Shown: piece by piece, positions 31,910 through 39,676 of the stretch
Layout: each line of letters begins with the position of its first letter
Numbering within the stretch: position 1 is the stretch's first letter
Source: Deltaproteobacteria bacterium
GTDB taxonomy: Bacteria > Myxococcota_A > UBA9160 > SZUA-336
DNA length: 64,000 bases
Reading direction: 5' to 3'
Assembly (NCBI GenBank): GCA_029261925.1
Contig: JAJDAJ010000032.1
Location: forward strand, 1 to 64,000
Notes under the pieces: model-generated
Databases searched by the model: none
The model's input: the letters and a program-made list of their open reading frames with translations, nothing else
Told to the model about the DNA's origin: nothing
Made by a program: the position numbers and the translations under genes

Positions 31910-33562
31910 ATGGACGGCCGCGCCGGGGACCGGATCGTGCACCTCCCCGGGCACGCGCTGACCGTCCCCGAGCTGATCCGCGAGCAGGTCGCGCGCCACG
32001 GTGATCGCCTCTTCCTGATCGACGGCGAGCGGCGCCTGACCTACCGCGAGGTCGAGCGGCGCTCGGCCGAGCTCGCGCGCGGCCTGATCGCCGGCGGGGT
32101 CGGCAAGGCCACGCGCGTGGGCCTGCTCATGGGCAACGGACCCGACGCGGTGATCGCCTGGCTGGCCGCCTCGCGCGCCGGTGCGCTGGTGGTCCCGCTG
32201 AGCACGTTCTCTCGCGCGCGGGAGCTGCACTGGCTGCTGCGCCACGCCGACGTCCACACGCTGCTGACGACCGACCGCTACCTGCGCCACGACTACCTGG
32301 AGCGGCTCGAGGAGATCGCCCCGGGGCTCGCCGGCCAGGAGCCGGGCAGCCTCCTCGTACCCGAGCTGCCGCAGCTGCGCGCGGTGCGCGTCTGGGGCGG
32401 CGGCCGCTCCTGGGCGTTCGAGGAGCCGGCTGCCCTCGAGGCCGCCGCGGCCGCCGTGCCCGGGATCGACGAGGCCTTCCTGCGCGCCATCGAGGACAGC
32501 GTCAGCCCCGCCGACCTCGCGGTGATGATCTACACCTCGGGGAGCACCGCCGATCCCAAGGGCGCCTACCACAGCCACGGCACGCTGGTGCGCCACTCGC
32601 GGATCGTCTCGGAGTTCCTGGGCGGCGGCCCCGGGGACCGCGTCTACGCTCCGCCCCCGATCTTCTGGGTCGGCGGCTTCCACCGGATCCTGCACACCCT
32701 GCAGATCGGCGCGGCCATGACCTTCCTCGAGACCTTCGAGGCGGGCGCGGCGCTCGAGATGATCCGCCGCGAGCGCGTCTCGATCCTCATGCTCTGGCCG
32801 CACCAGTGCAAGGCGCTGCTCGAGCACCCCGACTACCGCGAGGGCGAGCTCGACTTCCTGCAGGCCGCACCGTACCCGCTGCTGCGGGAGGGCGAGCGCC
32901 CCGAGTCACCGGACCTGGTCGCGAACTCGATCGGCATGACCGAGAGCTTCTCGTACCACACCGTCGAGGCGACCGGCGCGGTCCTGCCCGTCGAGAAACG
33001 CGGCGCCTGCGGCCGGCCGGTGCCGGGCACCGAGCGCCAGATCCGCGATCCCGGGACCGGCGAGCGCCTGCCGGCGGGCACCAGCGGCGAGCTCTGCCTG
33101 CGCGGATTCAACGTGATGCAGGGCCTGTACAAGCGCGAGCGCGAGGAAGTCTTCATGCCGGATGGCTTCTATCGCACCGGCGACCGCGGCTACATCGACG
33201 CTGACGACTACTACTTCTTCGAGGGCCGCCTCGGCGACATGATCAAGACCGGCGGCGCCAACGTCTCGCCGCGCGAGGTCGAGGCAGTGCTCGTGTCGCT
33301 CGACGAGGTCGAGCAGGCGCACGTCGTCGGCGTGGACGACCCCGAGATGGGCCAGGTCGTCGTCGCGGGAATCGTCCCCGCCACGCCGGGCAAGCCGCTG
33401 GACACCGACGCCCTCCGCGCACGCCTGCGCGAGCAGCTGTCCGCGTTCAAGGTTCCGCGCCACATGGTCCCGCTCGAGGCCGACGAGATCCCGTTCACCG
33501 ACACGGGCAAGCTGCACGGCAAGCGCCTGCGCGAGCTGCTGGCGGCGCGCGTCCCGCGCTGA
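31910..33562 (+). CDS. Acyl-CoA synthetase (AMP-dependent ligase)
   Basis: A 550-residue ANL-family ligase. Core motifs are YTSGSTADPKGAYHS (A3), NSIGMTESF (A5), YRTGDRGYI (A7), [20 protein letters not shown] (A8) and the acyl-adenylating Lys in DTGKLHGKRL (A10). It shares unusual motif variants with the ligase at 26424, so the two probably arose by duplication or serve related acids. It starts at ATG 31910 with a weak cggagac site, 17 bases after an amidohydrolase. Confidence 0.87.
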   Translation: MDGRAGDRIVHLPGHALTVPELIREQVARHGDRLFLIDGERRLTYREVERRSAELARGLIAGGVGKATRVGLLMGNGPDAVIAWLAASRAGALVVPLSTFSRARELHWLLRHADVHTLLTTDRYLRHDYLERLEEIAPGLAGQEPGSLLVPELPQLRAVRVWGGGRSWAFEEPAALEAAAAAVPGIDEAFLRAIEDSVSPADLAVMIYTSGSTADPKGAYHSHGTLVRHSRIVSEFLGGGPGDRVYAPPPIFWVGGFHRILHTLQIGAAMTFLETFEAGAALEMIRRERVSILMLWPHQCKALLEHPDYREGELDFLQAAPYPLLREGERPESPDLVANSIGMTESFSYHTVEATGAVLPVEKRGACGRPVPGTERQIRDPGTGERLPAGTSGELCLRGFNVMQGLYKREREEVFMPDGFYRTGDRGYIDADDYYFFEGRLGDMIKTGGANVSPREVEAVLVSLDEVEQAHVVGVDDPEMGQVVVAGIVPATPGKPLDTDALRARLREQLSAFKVPRHMVPLEADEIPFTDTGKLHGKRLRELLAARVPR

Positions 33563-33597
33563 CGCCGGCCGGCGGTCCGGGGTTCCGCAGCAGCCTG

Positions 33598-34818
33598 CTA
33601 GCCGATCACGCCCTTCTCGCGCAGCGCCTCGCGCTCGGGGGCCGTCAGGCCCAGCTCGCGCTCGAGCACGGCGTCGGTGTGCTGGCCCAGCGTCGGCCAG
33701 CGCTCGACGGGGCGGGGCGCGCTCCGCGACAGCTTCACCGGATTGCCCACCACGTGCAGCGGCTCGCCCGTATCGGGCCGCGGGATCGAGAGCACCATGT
33801 CGTGCGCCTTCACGTGCGGATCGCGCAGCAGGTCGTCGGCGTCGTAGCTCGGCCCCGCCACGATCCCCTGCTCGGCCAGCTCGGTCGCGGCCTCGAGCTT
33901 GGTCCTCGACGCGGCCCAGGCCTCGATGGCGGGCCGGATCACCTCGTCGAGGTGGTCGCGCCAGCCCTCGCGCGTGGCGAAGCGCGGGTCGTCGAGCCAC
34001 TCGGGATGGCCGACGGCGTGCGCCATGCGCTCGAACTGGTGCTCGCGCCCGACCTGCATCACGAACAGGCCGTCGCGGGCGGCGAACGCGGTGCAGATGC
34101 CGGGCCAGGCGGCCAGGCTGTTGTCGGTGATGCCGATCGACGGGTTGAACGGCACCATGTCCATGATCGCGATGATCGCGTCCATCATCGCCACGTCGAC
34201 CTTCTGACCGACCCCCGTGCGCTGGCGTCCCTGCAGCGCGGCCAGCGTGCCGATGGCCGCGAACAGCCCGCTGCCGATGTCGCCCAGCGCGCCGGCCACG
34301 CCGATGTTCGGCAGCCGCCCGGGCTCGGGACGGAAGGAGTAGAAGCCGCCCATGGCCTCGGGCACCACCGCATACGCGGGCCAGCTGCCGTAGGGCGTGG
34401 GCAGCAGCCCGCCGAAGCCCGAGGCCGAGACGTAGATCAGGCCGGGGTGCAGCCCGGCGAGCGTCTCGTAGCCCAGGCCCATCCGCTCCATCGTCCCGGG
34501 CTTGAAGTTCTCGGCGACGACGTCGAAGCCCGGCACCAGGCGCTTGACCAGCGCCACGCCCTCGGGGTGCTTCAGGTCGACGCCGATGCTCTGCTTGCAC
34601 AGGTTGTTGCGCAGGTACGTCGCGCCGACGTCGCGGCCGTCGGCGTCGCGGATCGTCGGCGCCGCCGTGCGCCCGGACTCGCCCTGCACGGGGTGCTCGA
34701 CCTTGACGACCTCCGCGCCCAGGTGCGCCATGAGCTGCGTGGCGTACGGCATGGCCTGCATCTGCTCGATGGCCAGGATGCGCACGCCCTCGAGCGGCAG
34801 CGGATGCGGCTCTCCCAT
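33598..34818 (-). CDS. Class III CoA-transferase (CaiB/BaiF family)
   Basis: A single-domain 406-residue CoA-transferase. It begins LEGVRILAIEQMQAMPYATQLMAHLGAEVVKVEHP, continues with GVDLKHPEGVALVKRLV and ENFKPGTMERMGLGYE. The catalytic Asp occurs in GALGDIGSGLFAAIGTLAAL, in the expected G-x-x-G-D-x-x-x-G context. The C-terminal HTDAVLERELGL is standard. It transfers CoA between a donor thioester and a free acid. The ATG at 34818 has GGGAGGG upstream. It is divergent from the enoyl-CoA hydratase gene, and TATGAT on the reverse strand near 34930 is a possible -10. Confidence 0.87.
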   Translation of the reverse strand: MGEPHPLPLEGVRILAIEQMQAMPYATQLMAHLGAEVVKVEHPVQGESGRTAAPTIRDADGRDVGATYLRNNLCKQSIGVDLKHPEGVALVKRLVPGFDVVAENFKPGTMERMGLGYETLAGLHPGLIYVSASGFGGLLPTPYGSWPAYAVVPEAMGGFYSFRPEPGRLPNIGVAGALGDIGSGLFAAIGTLAALQGRQRTGVGQKVDVAMMDAIIAIMDMVPFNPSIGITDNSLAAWPGICTAFAARDGLFVMQVGREHQFERMAHAVGHPEWLDDPRFATREGWRDHLDEVIRPAIEAWAASRTKLEAATELAEQGIVAGPSYDADDLLRDPHVKAHDMVLSIPRPDTGEPLHVVGNPVKLSRSAPRPVERWPTLGQHTDAVLERELGLTAPEREALREKGVIG

Positions 34819-34950
34819 CGGTCCCTCCCCTGCTGGCCGGGAAGGTCGCGGGACCCGGAGCGCCCGGCGTCGAGATCATGTGACGCGCTCCCCGACGATC
34901 TCACGCCGACGGCGCATGCCGGGCACATCATACCCGTCGCTCCCGGGCCG

Positions 34951-34956
34951 TATACT
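34951..34956 (+). promoter_or_regulatory. Candidate -10 element TATACT upstream of the enoyl-CoA hydratase
   Basis: ggccgTATACTggg ends 35 bases before the GTG at 34992, leaving room for a short leader with the ribosome site gaggaag. Confidence 0.4.
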
Positions 34957-34991
34957 GGGCCGCGGCCGGCCGTCAGGCCGCGGAGGAAGCG

Positions 34992-35780
34992 GTGGAGGAG
35001 CTGATCGTCGAGCGCAGCGACGGCGTGGTGCGGCTGACGCTCAACCGCCCCGGGCGCCGCAACGCCCTGTCGGTGCCGCTCTGGGTCGAGCTGGCGCGTC
35101 AGCTCGCCGAGGTCCAGGCCAGCGCGGAGGATCGCGTGCTGGTCCTGGCCGGGGCCGACGGGGTCTTCTGCGCGGGAGGCGACCTGAGTGGCAGCCCGGG
35201 ACGGCGCGACGACGGCGAGGCGGCGGCGACGAGCCCGGGCGCCGGCCTGAACACGCTCCAGTCGACGGTGGTCGCCGTCTGCCTGGCGCTGCACCGGCTG
35301 TCGAAGCCGACGATCGCGGCCGTCGACGGCGTCGCGGCGGGCGCGGGCGCCAACCTGGCGCTCGGCTGCGACCTGGTGCTCGCGTCGGAGCGCGCGCGCT
35401 TCGGGCAGGTGTTCATCCGCCGGGCGCTGCCCGTCGACTCCGGGGGTACCTGGCTGCTGCCCCGCCTGATCGGCATGCAGAAGGCCAAGGAGCTGGCGTT
35501 CTTCGGCGACTGGGTCGAGGCGGCCGAGGCCGAGCGCATGGGCCTGGTGAACCGCGTGGTGCCCGCGGAGAAGCTCGACGCCACCGTGCAGGAGTGGGCC
35601 GTGCGCCTGGCCGCCCAGTCGGCGCCCGCGCTCGCGCTGATCAAGCAGGGCATCAACCGCGCGTTCGAGACCGGATTCTCGCAGGCGCTCGACGACGAGG
35701 TCGCCGCGCTGGCGCTGTGCAGCGCCACGCCCGAGGCGGCCGAGGCGCTGCGCGCGTTCTTCGAGAAGCGGGCGCGCTAG
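34992..35780 (+). CDS. Enoyl-CoA hydratase/isomerase family protein
   Basis: A 262-residue crotonase-fold enzyme. Visible elements are VRLTLNRPGRRNALSVPLW (start of fold), VLAGADGVFCAGGDLSG (first oxyanion-hole segment), TIAAVDGVAAGAGANLALGCDLVLAS (second oxyanion segment) and FGQVFIRRALPVDSGGTWLLPRLIG. The classical hydratase Glu pair is replaced (R-R-A-L-P-V-D-S-G-G instead of P-E-x-G), with an Asp at the second position. This is common among isomerases or non-standard crotonases. GTG 34992 follows gaggaagcg. A dead P450 begins 6 bases after the stop. Confidence 0.83.
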   Translation: MEELIVERSDGVVRLTLNRPGRRNALSVPLWVELARQLAEVQASAEDRVLVLAGADGVFCAGGDLSGSPGRRDDGEAAATSPGAGLNTLQSTVVAVCLALHRLSKPTIAAVDGVAAGAGANLALGCDLVLASERARFGQVFIRRALPVDSGGTWLLPRLIGMQKAKELAFFGDWVEAAEAERMGLVNRVVPAEKLDATVQEWAVRLAAQSAPALALIKQGINRAFETGFSQALDDEVAALALCSATPEAAEALRAFFEKRAR

Positions 35781-35786
35781 CCCGCC

Positions 35787-36509
35787 GTGACGACCGCGGC
35801 GCTGCCCGGAGTGCTCGACCCGGCTGTCATCGAGGATCCCTACCCCTTTTACGCCCGGCTGCGCCGCGAGGCGCCGGTCTGGGAGGTCCCCGGCACGGGC
35901 GCGCACCTGGTCTCGAGCTGGGCGCTGGTCGCCGACGCGCTGGAGCGCCAGGAGGACTTTCTCGGCCAGGGCCCGGCTGATCGGCCTGCCGACCGGCGAC
36001 CTCGCAGCTGATCGGCTGGGCGCTCGGCGGCGGGCAGATCCTCGGGGCACCGCCGTCGCGGCCGCACTCGAGCGCCTGGGCGCCGGAGCCCGGACCGCAT
36101 CGGGGCCTTCGTGGAGGAGGGGCTGCGCCTGGAGTCGCCGTTCCGGGGCCACTACCGGGTGGTGCGCCGGGCCGCGCGCCCCGGAGACGCGCGGCTGGAG
36201 CCCGGGCAGCGGCTGCTGCTGCTCTGGGCCGCCGCCAACCGGAACCCCGGGGTCTTCGATCGGCCCGACGCCCTGGAGCCGGATCGAGGGCATCCACGGG
36301 GCCACCTGGGCTTCGGGCGCGGGGTCCACTTCTGCGTGGGCGCCGCGCTGGCCCGACCCGAGACCGCGGATCTGCCTCGAGCAGCTCCTGTCCCGGACCC
36401 GCGGCTTCGGCCCCGGTCGGCGGCCCGCACGGCACGTGCCGAGCATCCTCGTGCGCCGCCTGGCGCACCTCGATCCGGAGCTCTGGAGCTGGAGCTGGAG
36501 CCCGCCTGA
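35787..36509 (+). pseudogene. Cytochrome P450 remnant (internal deletion plus frameshifts)
   Basis: The first 60 codons (GTG 35787) read like a P450 N terminus: LDPAVIEDPYPFYARLRREAPVW then HLVSSWALVADAL. The frame then breaks near 35975. An I-helix-like piece (QLIGWALGGGQILG, 36002-36045) lies in another frame. From about 36111 the original frame returns with VEEGLRLESPFRGHYR (K helix, E-x-x-R) and HLGFGRGVHFCVGAALA (intact heme loop with Cys), followed by shifted sequence. The roughly 150 residues normally between the N terminus and the I helix are missing. So this is a deleted and frameshifted gene, in operon position behind the enoyl-CoA hydratase. Confidence 0.85.
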
Positions 36510-36527
36510 GCCGGTCGGGCCGCCGCT

Positions 36528-36944
36528 CTAGTGCTCGGACGGCTCGTAGGGGAGCAGGGCCAGGTGGCGGGCGCGCTTGACCGCCTCGGCGACCTGACGC
36601 TGCTGCTTGGCCGTGTTGCCGGTGATGCGACGCGGCAGGATCTTCCCCTCGGGTGACAGGAAGGTCCGGAGCAGGCTGATGTTCTTGTAGTCGACCGCCA
36701 GCCCCGGCTCGGTGGTCAGCCGGGAGACCTTTCGCCGGGAGAAGAAGCGATCGCGCTGGCGCCGGCGCCGGCGGGCGGGCCGCTTGGCGCGGATGCCCTC
36801 GGCGGGGGGGGCATCCCCCTCATCTCCGGGCGTGACGGCGCCCGCCTCGGCGGCGCCCTCGTCCTGGAGCGCCTCCGGAGGGGCCTCGGGAGGGGCCTCG
36901 GCCGCCGCGGGAGCGGCCTCGGGGCTCTCGGGAGTCTCGGACAT
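36528..36944 (-). CDS. rpsR: 30S ribosomal protein S18, cysteine-free form with acidic N-terminal extension
   Basis: A 138-residue S18. The conserved body (residues about 62-138) contains [37 protein letters not shown] and the rRNA-binding [21 protein letters not shown]. The CxxC zinc pair that many bacteria carry near the start of the body is absent, so this is a zinc-independent (C-) form. It is preceded by about 50 Pro/Ala/Glu-rich residues, an acidic tail not found in E. coli S18 (75 residues). It follows the L31 gene by 2 bases on the same strand. Whether another S18 gene exists cannot be seen here. Confidence 0.88.
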   Translation of the reverse strand: MSETPESPEAAPAAAEAPPEAPPEALQDEGAAEAGAVTPGDEGDAPPAEGIRAKRPARRRRRQRDRFFSRRKVSRLTTEPGLAVDYKNISLLRTFLSPEGKILPRRITGNTAKQQRQVAEAVKRARHLALLPYEPSEH

Positions 36945-36946
36945 GC

Positions 36947-37201
36947 CTAGTCGTCCTTGCCCTTCTGGGCGTAGCGGCGGCGGAAGCGCTCGATCTTCCC
37001 GGCGGTGTCGATCTCGCGCATGGTTCCGGTGAAGAAGGGATGGCTCGCGGACGAGATCTCCACCCGGATCTCGGGGACCTGCTCGCCGTCGAGCTCCCGG
37101 GTCTTCTCCGAGGTCAGGGTCGAGCGGGTCACGAACTCGGTGCCCGTGGAGACGTCGACGAAGACCACGGGGTGGTAGTTCGGGTGGGTGTCCTTCTTCA
37201 T
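36947..37201 (-). CDS. rpmE2: 50S ribosomal protein L31 type B (zinc-independent)
   Basis: An 84-residue L31 of the YkgM/type-B kind. It begins [20 protein letters not shown] and continues with [51 protein letters not shown]. Type A L31 carries a CxxC zinc site; this one has no Cys in the mature sequence, and the K-x-D-x-H-P-x-Y start is diagnostic of type B. In many bacteria type B L31 is induced by zinc starvation under Zur. The ATG at 37201 is chosen because type B proteins start M-K-K-D. It lies a few bases after a candidate reverse-strand -10 (37216-37211). Confidence 0.9.
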   Translation of the reverse strand: MKKDTHPNYHPVVFVDVSTGTEFVTRSTLTSEKTRELDGEQVPEIRVEISSASHPFFTGTMREIDTAGKIERFRRRYAQKGKDD

Positions 37202-37210
37202 GGGGCGCAT

Positions 37211-37239
37211 TTCATATCGCAGCCGACTTGCGAATGCAA
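37211..37239 (-). promoter_or_regulatory. Candidate promoter for rpmE2-rpsR
   Basis: Reverse strand: TTGCAT (37239-37234), 17 bases, TATGAA (37216-37211). Transcription would begin about 3 bases before the rpmE2 ATG, giving an almost leaderless message. The -35 overlaps the palindrome at 37222-37244. Confidence 0.45.
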
Positions 37240-37244
37240 TCGGC
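37222..37244. promoter_or_regulatory. Operator-like inverted repeat in the divergent rpmE2/rpsN spacer
   Basis: The left arm gccgacttgc and right arm gcaatcggc are complementary around GAAT, with one unpaired C in the left arm. The core is ttgc-gaat-gcaa. It overlaps the -35 regions of both divergent promoters, so a bound repressor would block both. Given the zinc-free paralogues on each side, a Zur-type repressor is the natural candidate, but the sequence does not match a Zur box I know. Confidence 0.5.
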
Positions 37245-37255
37245 ACCTCTATACT
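37228..37255 (+). promoter_or_regulatory. Candidate promoter for rpsN (TTGCGA-N16-TATACT)
   Basis: TTGCGA at 37228-37233 and TATACT at 37250-37255 with 16 bases between is one of the best sigma70-type promoters in the window. Transcription would start near 37262, about 45 bases before the GTG of rpsN. Confidence 0.5.
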
Positions 37256-37306
37256 GCCGCATCCCATTTTCTGCCGGATCTGCCGGCGTTTGCGAGGTTG
37301 CACGCG

Positions 37307-37612
37307 GTGGCAAAGACGAGCCAGGTATACCGGGACCGGAAGCGTCTGCGGCTGATCCGGCGGCAGGCCGAGCGCCGCGCCGAGCTGCGGCAGGTGATCC
37401 GCGACGCCGGAGTCTCGCTCGACGACAAGCGCATCGCGCAGGCCAAGCTCGAGAAGCTGCCTCGCAACGGCTCTCCGGCCCGGCGCACGAATCGCTGCCA
37501 GCTCACGGGGCGCTCACGCGGCGTCTACCGCAAGTTCAGGCTGTCGCGGATCATGCTCCGGCAGCTCGCGCACGAGGGGAAGATCCCCGGGATGACCAAG
37601 TCGAGCTGGTGA
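37307..37612 (+). CDS. rpsN: 30S ribosomal protein S14, long zinc-independent form
   Basis: A 101-residue S14, the same length as E. coli S14. Conserved segments are [51 protein letters not shown] and [23 protein letters not shown]. The short zinc-binding S14 (61 residues) has two CxxC pairs; this one has a single Cys and so no zinc site. It is not in the usual spc ribosomal operon, suggesting a second, conditionally used copy. The GTG at 37307 has gcgagg 9 bases upstream. It is divergent from rpmE2. Confidence 0.9.
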   Translation: MAKTSQVYRDRKRLRLIRRQAERRAELRQVIRDAGVSLDDKRIAQAKLEKLPRNGSPARRTNRCQLTGRSRGVYRKFRLSRIMLRQLAHEGKIPGMTKSSW

Positions 37613-37678
37613 TCCGGCGGCGCCCTCGCGGGCGCCCCAGCGTCACCGCGTAGACGTCACACGACCAGGGGGGCAGCG

Positions 37679-38470
37679 GTGGCGGCCAGGTCCTCGCGCA
37701 AGAAGACGACGGCGAAGAAGCCGGCCCGCAAGAAGGGGGCGGCCAAGAAGACCGTCGCGAAGAAGACGACCGCGAAGAAGGCCGCGCCCCGGAAGGCCGC
37801 CGCGAAGAAGGCCCCGCCGAAGAAGGCCGCGCCCAAGAAGGCGGCCGCCAAGAAGTCCACCGCGAAGGCCGCGCCCAAGAAGCCCGCCGCGAAGAAGGCC
37901 GCGCCCAAGAAGGCCACGGCGAAGAAGACGACCGCGAAGAAGGCTGCGTCCAAGAAGGTCACCGCGAAGAAGGCCGCGCCGAAGAAGCAGAGCGCGGCCG
38001 AGGCGAGGGCCGCCGAGACCCGGGCCGGGCCCGCCGAGGTCGAGGAGCCCGAGGAGATCGAGGCACCTCCCAAGCCGAAGCCGCGCATCGTGGGCCCGCA
38101 CGCGCATCCCGACTCGGGGCTGACCAAGGCGCAGTTCCGCAAGCTGCACGAGCTGCTGCTCAAGGAGCGCGCCGCCGTGGTGAGCGAGATCCGCAAGAGC
38201 GTCGCCGGCGCCGTCGAGGACGCGAGCCCGTTCTCGGAGAGCATCGATCAGGCCCAGCACGAGACCGAGCAGAACTTCCGGCTGCGGCTGGCCGACAAGC
38301 AGCGCAAGCTGCTCAACGAGATCCAGGCCGCCCTCGAGAAGATGGACGAGGGCGAGTACGGCGTGTGCGAGGGCACCGAGGACCCGATCGGATTTCCGCG
38401 CCTCGAGGTGCGCCCCTGGGCGCGCTACAGCGTCGAGTACAAGGAGATGAAGGACCGCCGCGGCCTCTGA
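37679..38470 (+). CDS. DksA/TraR-family protein lacking zinc ligands, fused to a histone-H1-like Lys/Ala tail
   Basis: A 263-residue protein in two parts. Residues 1-105 are almost only Lys, Ala, Pro and Thr in A-K-K-x repeats, like AlgP/H1-type DNA-binding tails. An acidic linker follows. Residues about 140-263 are a DksA coiled coil ([20 protein letters not shown] ... [16 protein letters not shown]) and zinc-finger region. Only Cys230 of the four DksA cysteines remains; the others are Thr233, Ser251 and Tyr254. This matches zinc-independent DksA2-type proteins. DksA acts with ppGpp in the RNA polymerase secondary channel; the tail could tether it to DNA. GTG start at 37679, 66 bases after rpsN. 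Confidence 0.85.
   Translation: MAARSSRKKTTAKKPARKKGAAKKTVAKKTTAKKAAPRKAAAKKAPPKKAAPKKAAAKKSTAKAAPKKPAAKKAAPKKATAKKTTAKKAASKKVTAKKAAPKKQSAAEARAAETRAGPAEVEEPEEIEAPPKPKPRIVGPHAHPDSGLTKAQFRKLHELLLKERAAVVSEIRKSVAGAVEDASPFSESIDQAQHETEQNFRLRLADKQRKLLNEIQAALEKMDEGEYGVCEGTEDPIGFPRLEVRPWARYSVEYKEMKDRRGL
37685..37990 (+). repeat. Lys/Ala codon repeat (aagaaggccgcg-like units) within the DksA-like gene
   Basis: About 25 imperfect copies of a 9 to 15 base unit built on aag-aag-(gcc/acc)-(gcg/gcc) encode the H1-like tail. Such repeats are prone to copy-number change, so tail length may vary between strains and assembly here may be less reliable. Confidence 0.8.
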
Positions 38471-38496
38471 GGGCGGCGATCCGGCCGCCTCGGGTC

Positions 38497-39675
38497 ATGC
38501 AGCCAGAGCACGTTCCCCTCGACCCCGAGTCCGTGCTCGCGGAGGCGCGTGAGCTCGGCGGCCTCGACGACCTGGGCGACGCCTCGTTCCTGGAGCCGAT
38601 GCGGCGCCTGCTGCACGCGCTCGACACCGAGGCCGGCCTGCACGCCCTCGGCCGCGCCACGCAGCGCGCGCGCGTCGTGAACATCCTGGTGAATCGCGCG
38701 CGCATCGAGGACGACTACCGGCGCCAGCCCGGGATCGAGGAAGAGCGGATCCAGGCGCCGGTGGTGGTCGTCGGCCTGCCGCGCACGGGCACGACCATGC
38801 TCCAGCGAGTGCTCGCCGAGGACCCGGAGGTCGATGCGGTCCGCTGGTACGAGTGCCGCAACCCGGCGCCGTTCCCCGGCTGGGACTGGAGGACGCGCGA
38901 CCCGCGGATCGCCGACGCCGAGGAGGAGGTACGCGCCACGCTCGAGGCCGTGCCCGAGCTCGCGGCCATTCACCCGTTCGACCCGACGGGTCCCGACGAG
39001 GAGATCATGCTCCTCGAGCACTCCTTCTACAGCCGCACGGCAGAGTCGTACGCCGACGTGCCCGGCTTTCGCACCTGGCTGGCCGCGCAGGACCAGGCGC
39101 CCGGCTACGCCTACCTGACGCGGGTGCTGCGCCACATCCAGTGGCAGCACCGCCGCCTGGGCCGCGCGCGCGAGCGCTGGGTGCTCAAGGCGCCGCATCA
39201 CCTGGGCAACATGGAGCTGCTCTTCGAGCAGTTCCCGGACGCGCGCGTGATCCAGACGCACCGGGATCCGATGCAGTCGATCCCGTCGATTGCCAGCATG
39301 GTCTACTACCTGTGGCGCCTCGGCAGCGACCACGCGGACCCGGTGTCGGCGGGGCAGCAGTGGAGCGAGAACTGGGCGCGCGATCTCCGCGCCTGCATGG
39401 CGTTCCGCGACGGGTCCGGCCTCGGGGATCGCTTCCTCGACGTGAGGTACCTCGACACGGTCCGGGATCCGGTCGGCGTCGCGCGCCGGATCAACGACTG
39501 GCTGGGGCGCGAGCTACCGCCGCTGGCCGAGGACAAGATGCGCGCGTGGATCGAGGACAACGCGCGGGAGAAGCGCGCGGTCCACGACTACACGCTGCAG
39601 CAGTTCGGGCTCACCGAGGCCGGGATCGAGCGCGACTTCCGCGAGTACCGCGAGCGCTTCGTGCTCGACCGCTGA
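38497..39675 (+). CDS. Sulfotransferase-family protein
   Basis: A 392-residue protein with a PAPS-dependent sulfotransferase fold. The 5'-phosphosulfate loop is VVVVGLPRTGTTMLQRVLAEDP (about residues 88-110), and the 3'-phosphate region is RWVLKAPHHLGNMELLFEQFPDARVIQTHRDP with the conserved R-D-P. The late GEL equivalent is WLGRELPPLAEDKMRAWIEDN. This stealth-like bacterial branch is common in genomes rich in lipid and steroid genes; acceptor molecules are unknown. There is no clear ribosome site at ATG 38497. It is convergent with the next gene (1-base gap). Confidence 0.8.
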   Translation: MQPEHVPLDPESVLAEARELGGLDDLGDASFLEPMRRLLHALDTEAGLHALGRATQRARVVNILVNRARIEDDYRRQPGIEEERIQAPVVVVGLPRTGTTMLQRVLAEDPEVDAVRWYECRNPAPFPGWDWRTRDPRIADAEEEVRATLEAVPELAAIHPFDPTGPDEEIMLLEHSFYSRTAESYADVPGFRTWLAAQDQAPGYAYLTRVLRHIQWQHRRLGRARERWVLKAPHHLGNMELLFEQFPDARVIQTHRDPMQSIPSIASMVYYLWRLGSDHADPVSAGQQWSENWARDLRACMAFRDGSGLGDRFLDVRYLDTVRDPVGVARRINDWLGRELPPLAEDKMRAWIEDNAREKRAVHDYTLQQFGLTEAGIERDFREYRERFVLDR

Positions 39676-39676
39676 C

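Noticed and set aside
33563..33574. Self-complementary 12-mer CGCCGGCCGGCG as a terminator
   Set aside because: Too short, no loop, and expected by chance at this GC content.
37202..37306. Claiming a consensus Zur box
   Set aside because: The palindrome is convincing, but it does not match a Zur site I know; reported only as an operator candidate.
36528..37612. Main ribosomal protein operon
   Set aside because: Only S18, L31 and S14 are present, without their usual partners (S6/L9 or the spc genes), so this is a separate small cluster.
37685..37990. Short tandem repeats that might look like a CRISPR or minisatellite
   Set aside because: The units encode the Lys/Ala tail of the DksA-like protein in frame and have no spacer structure.
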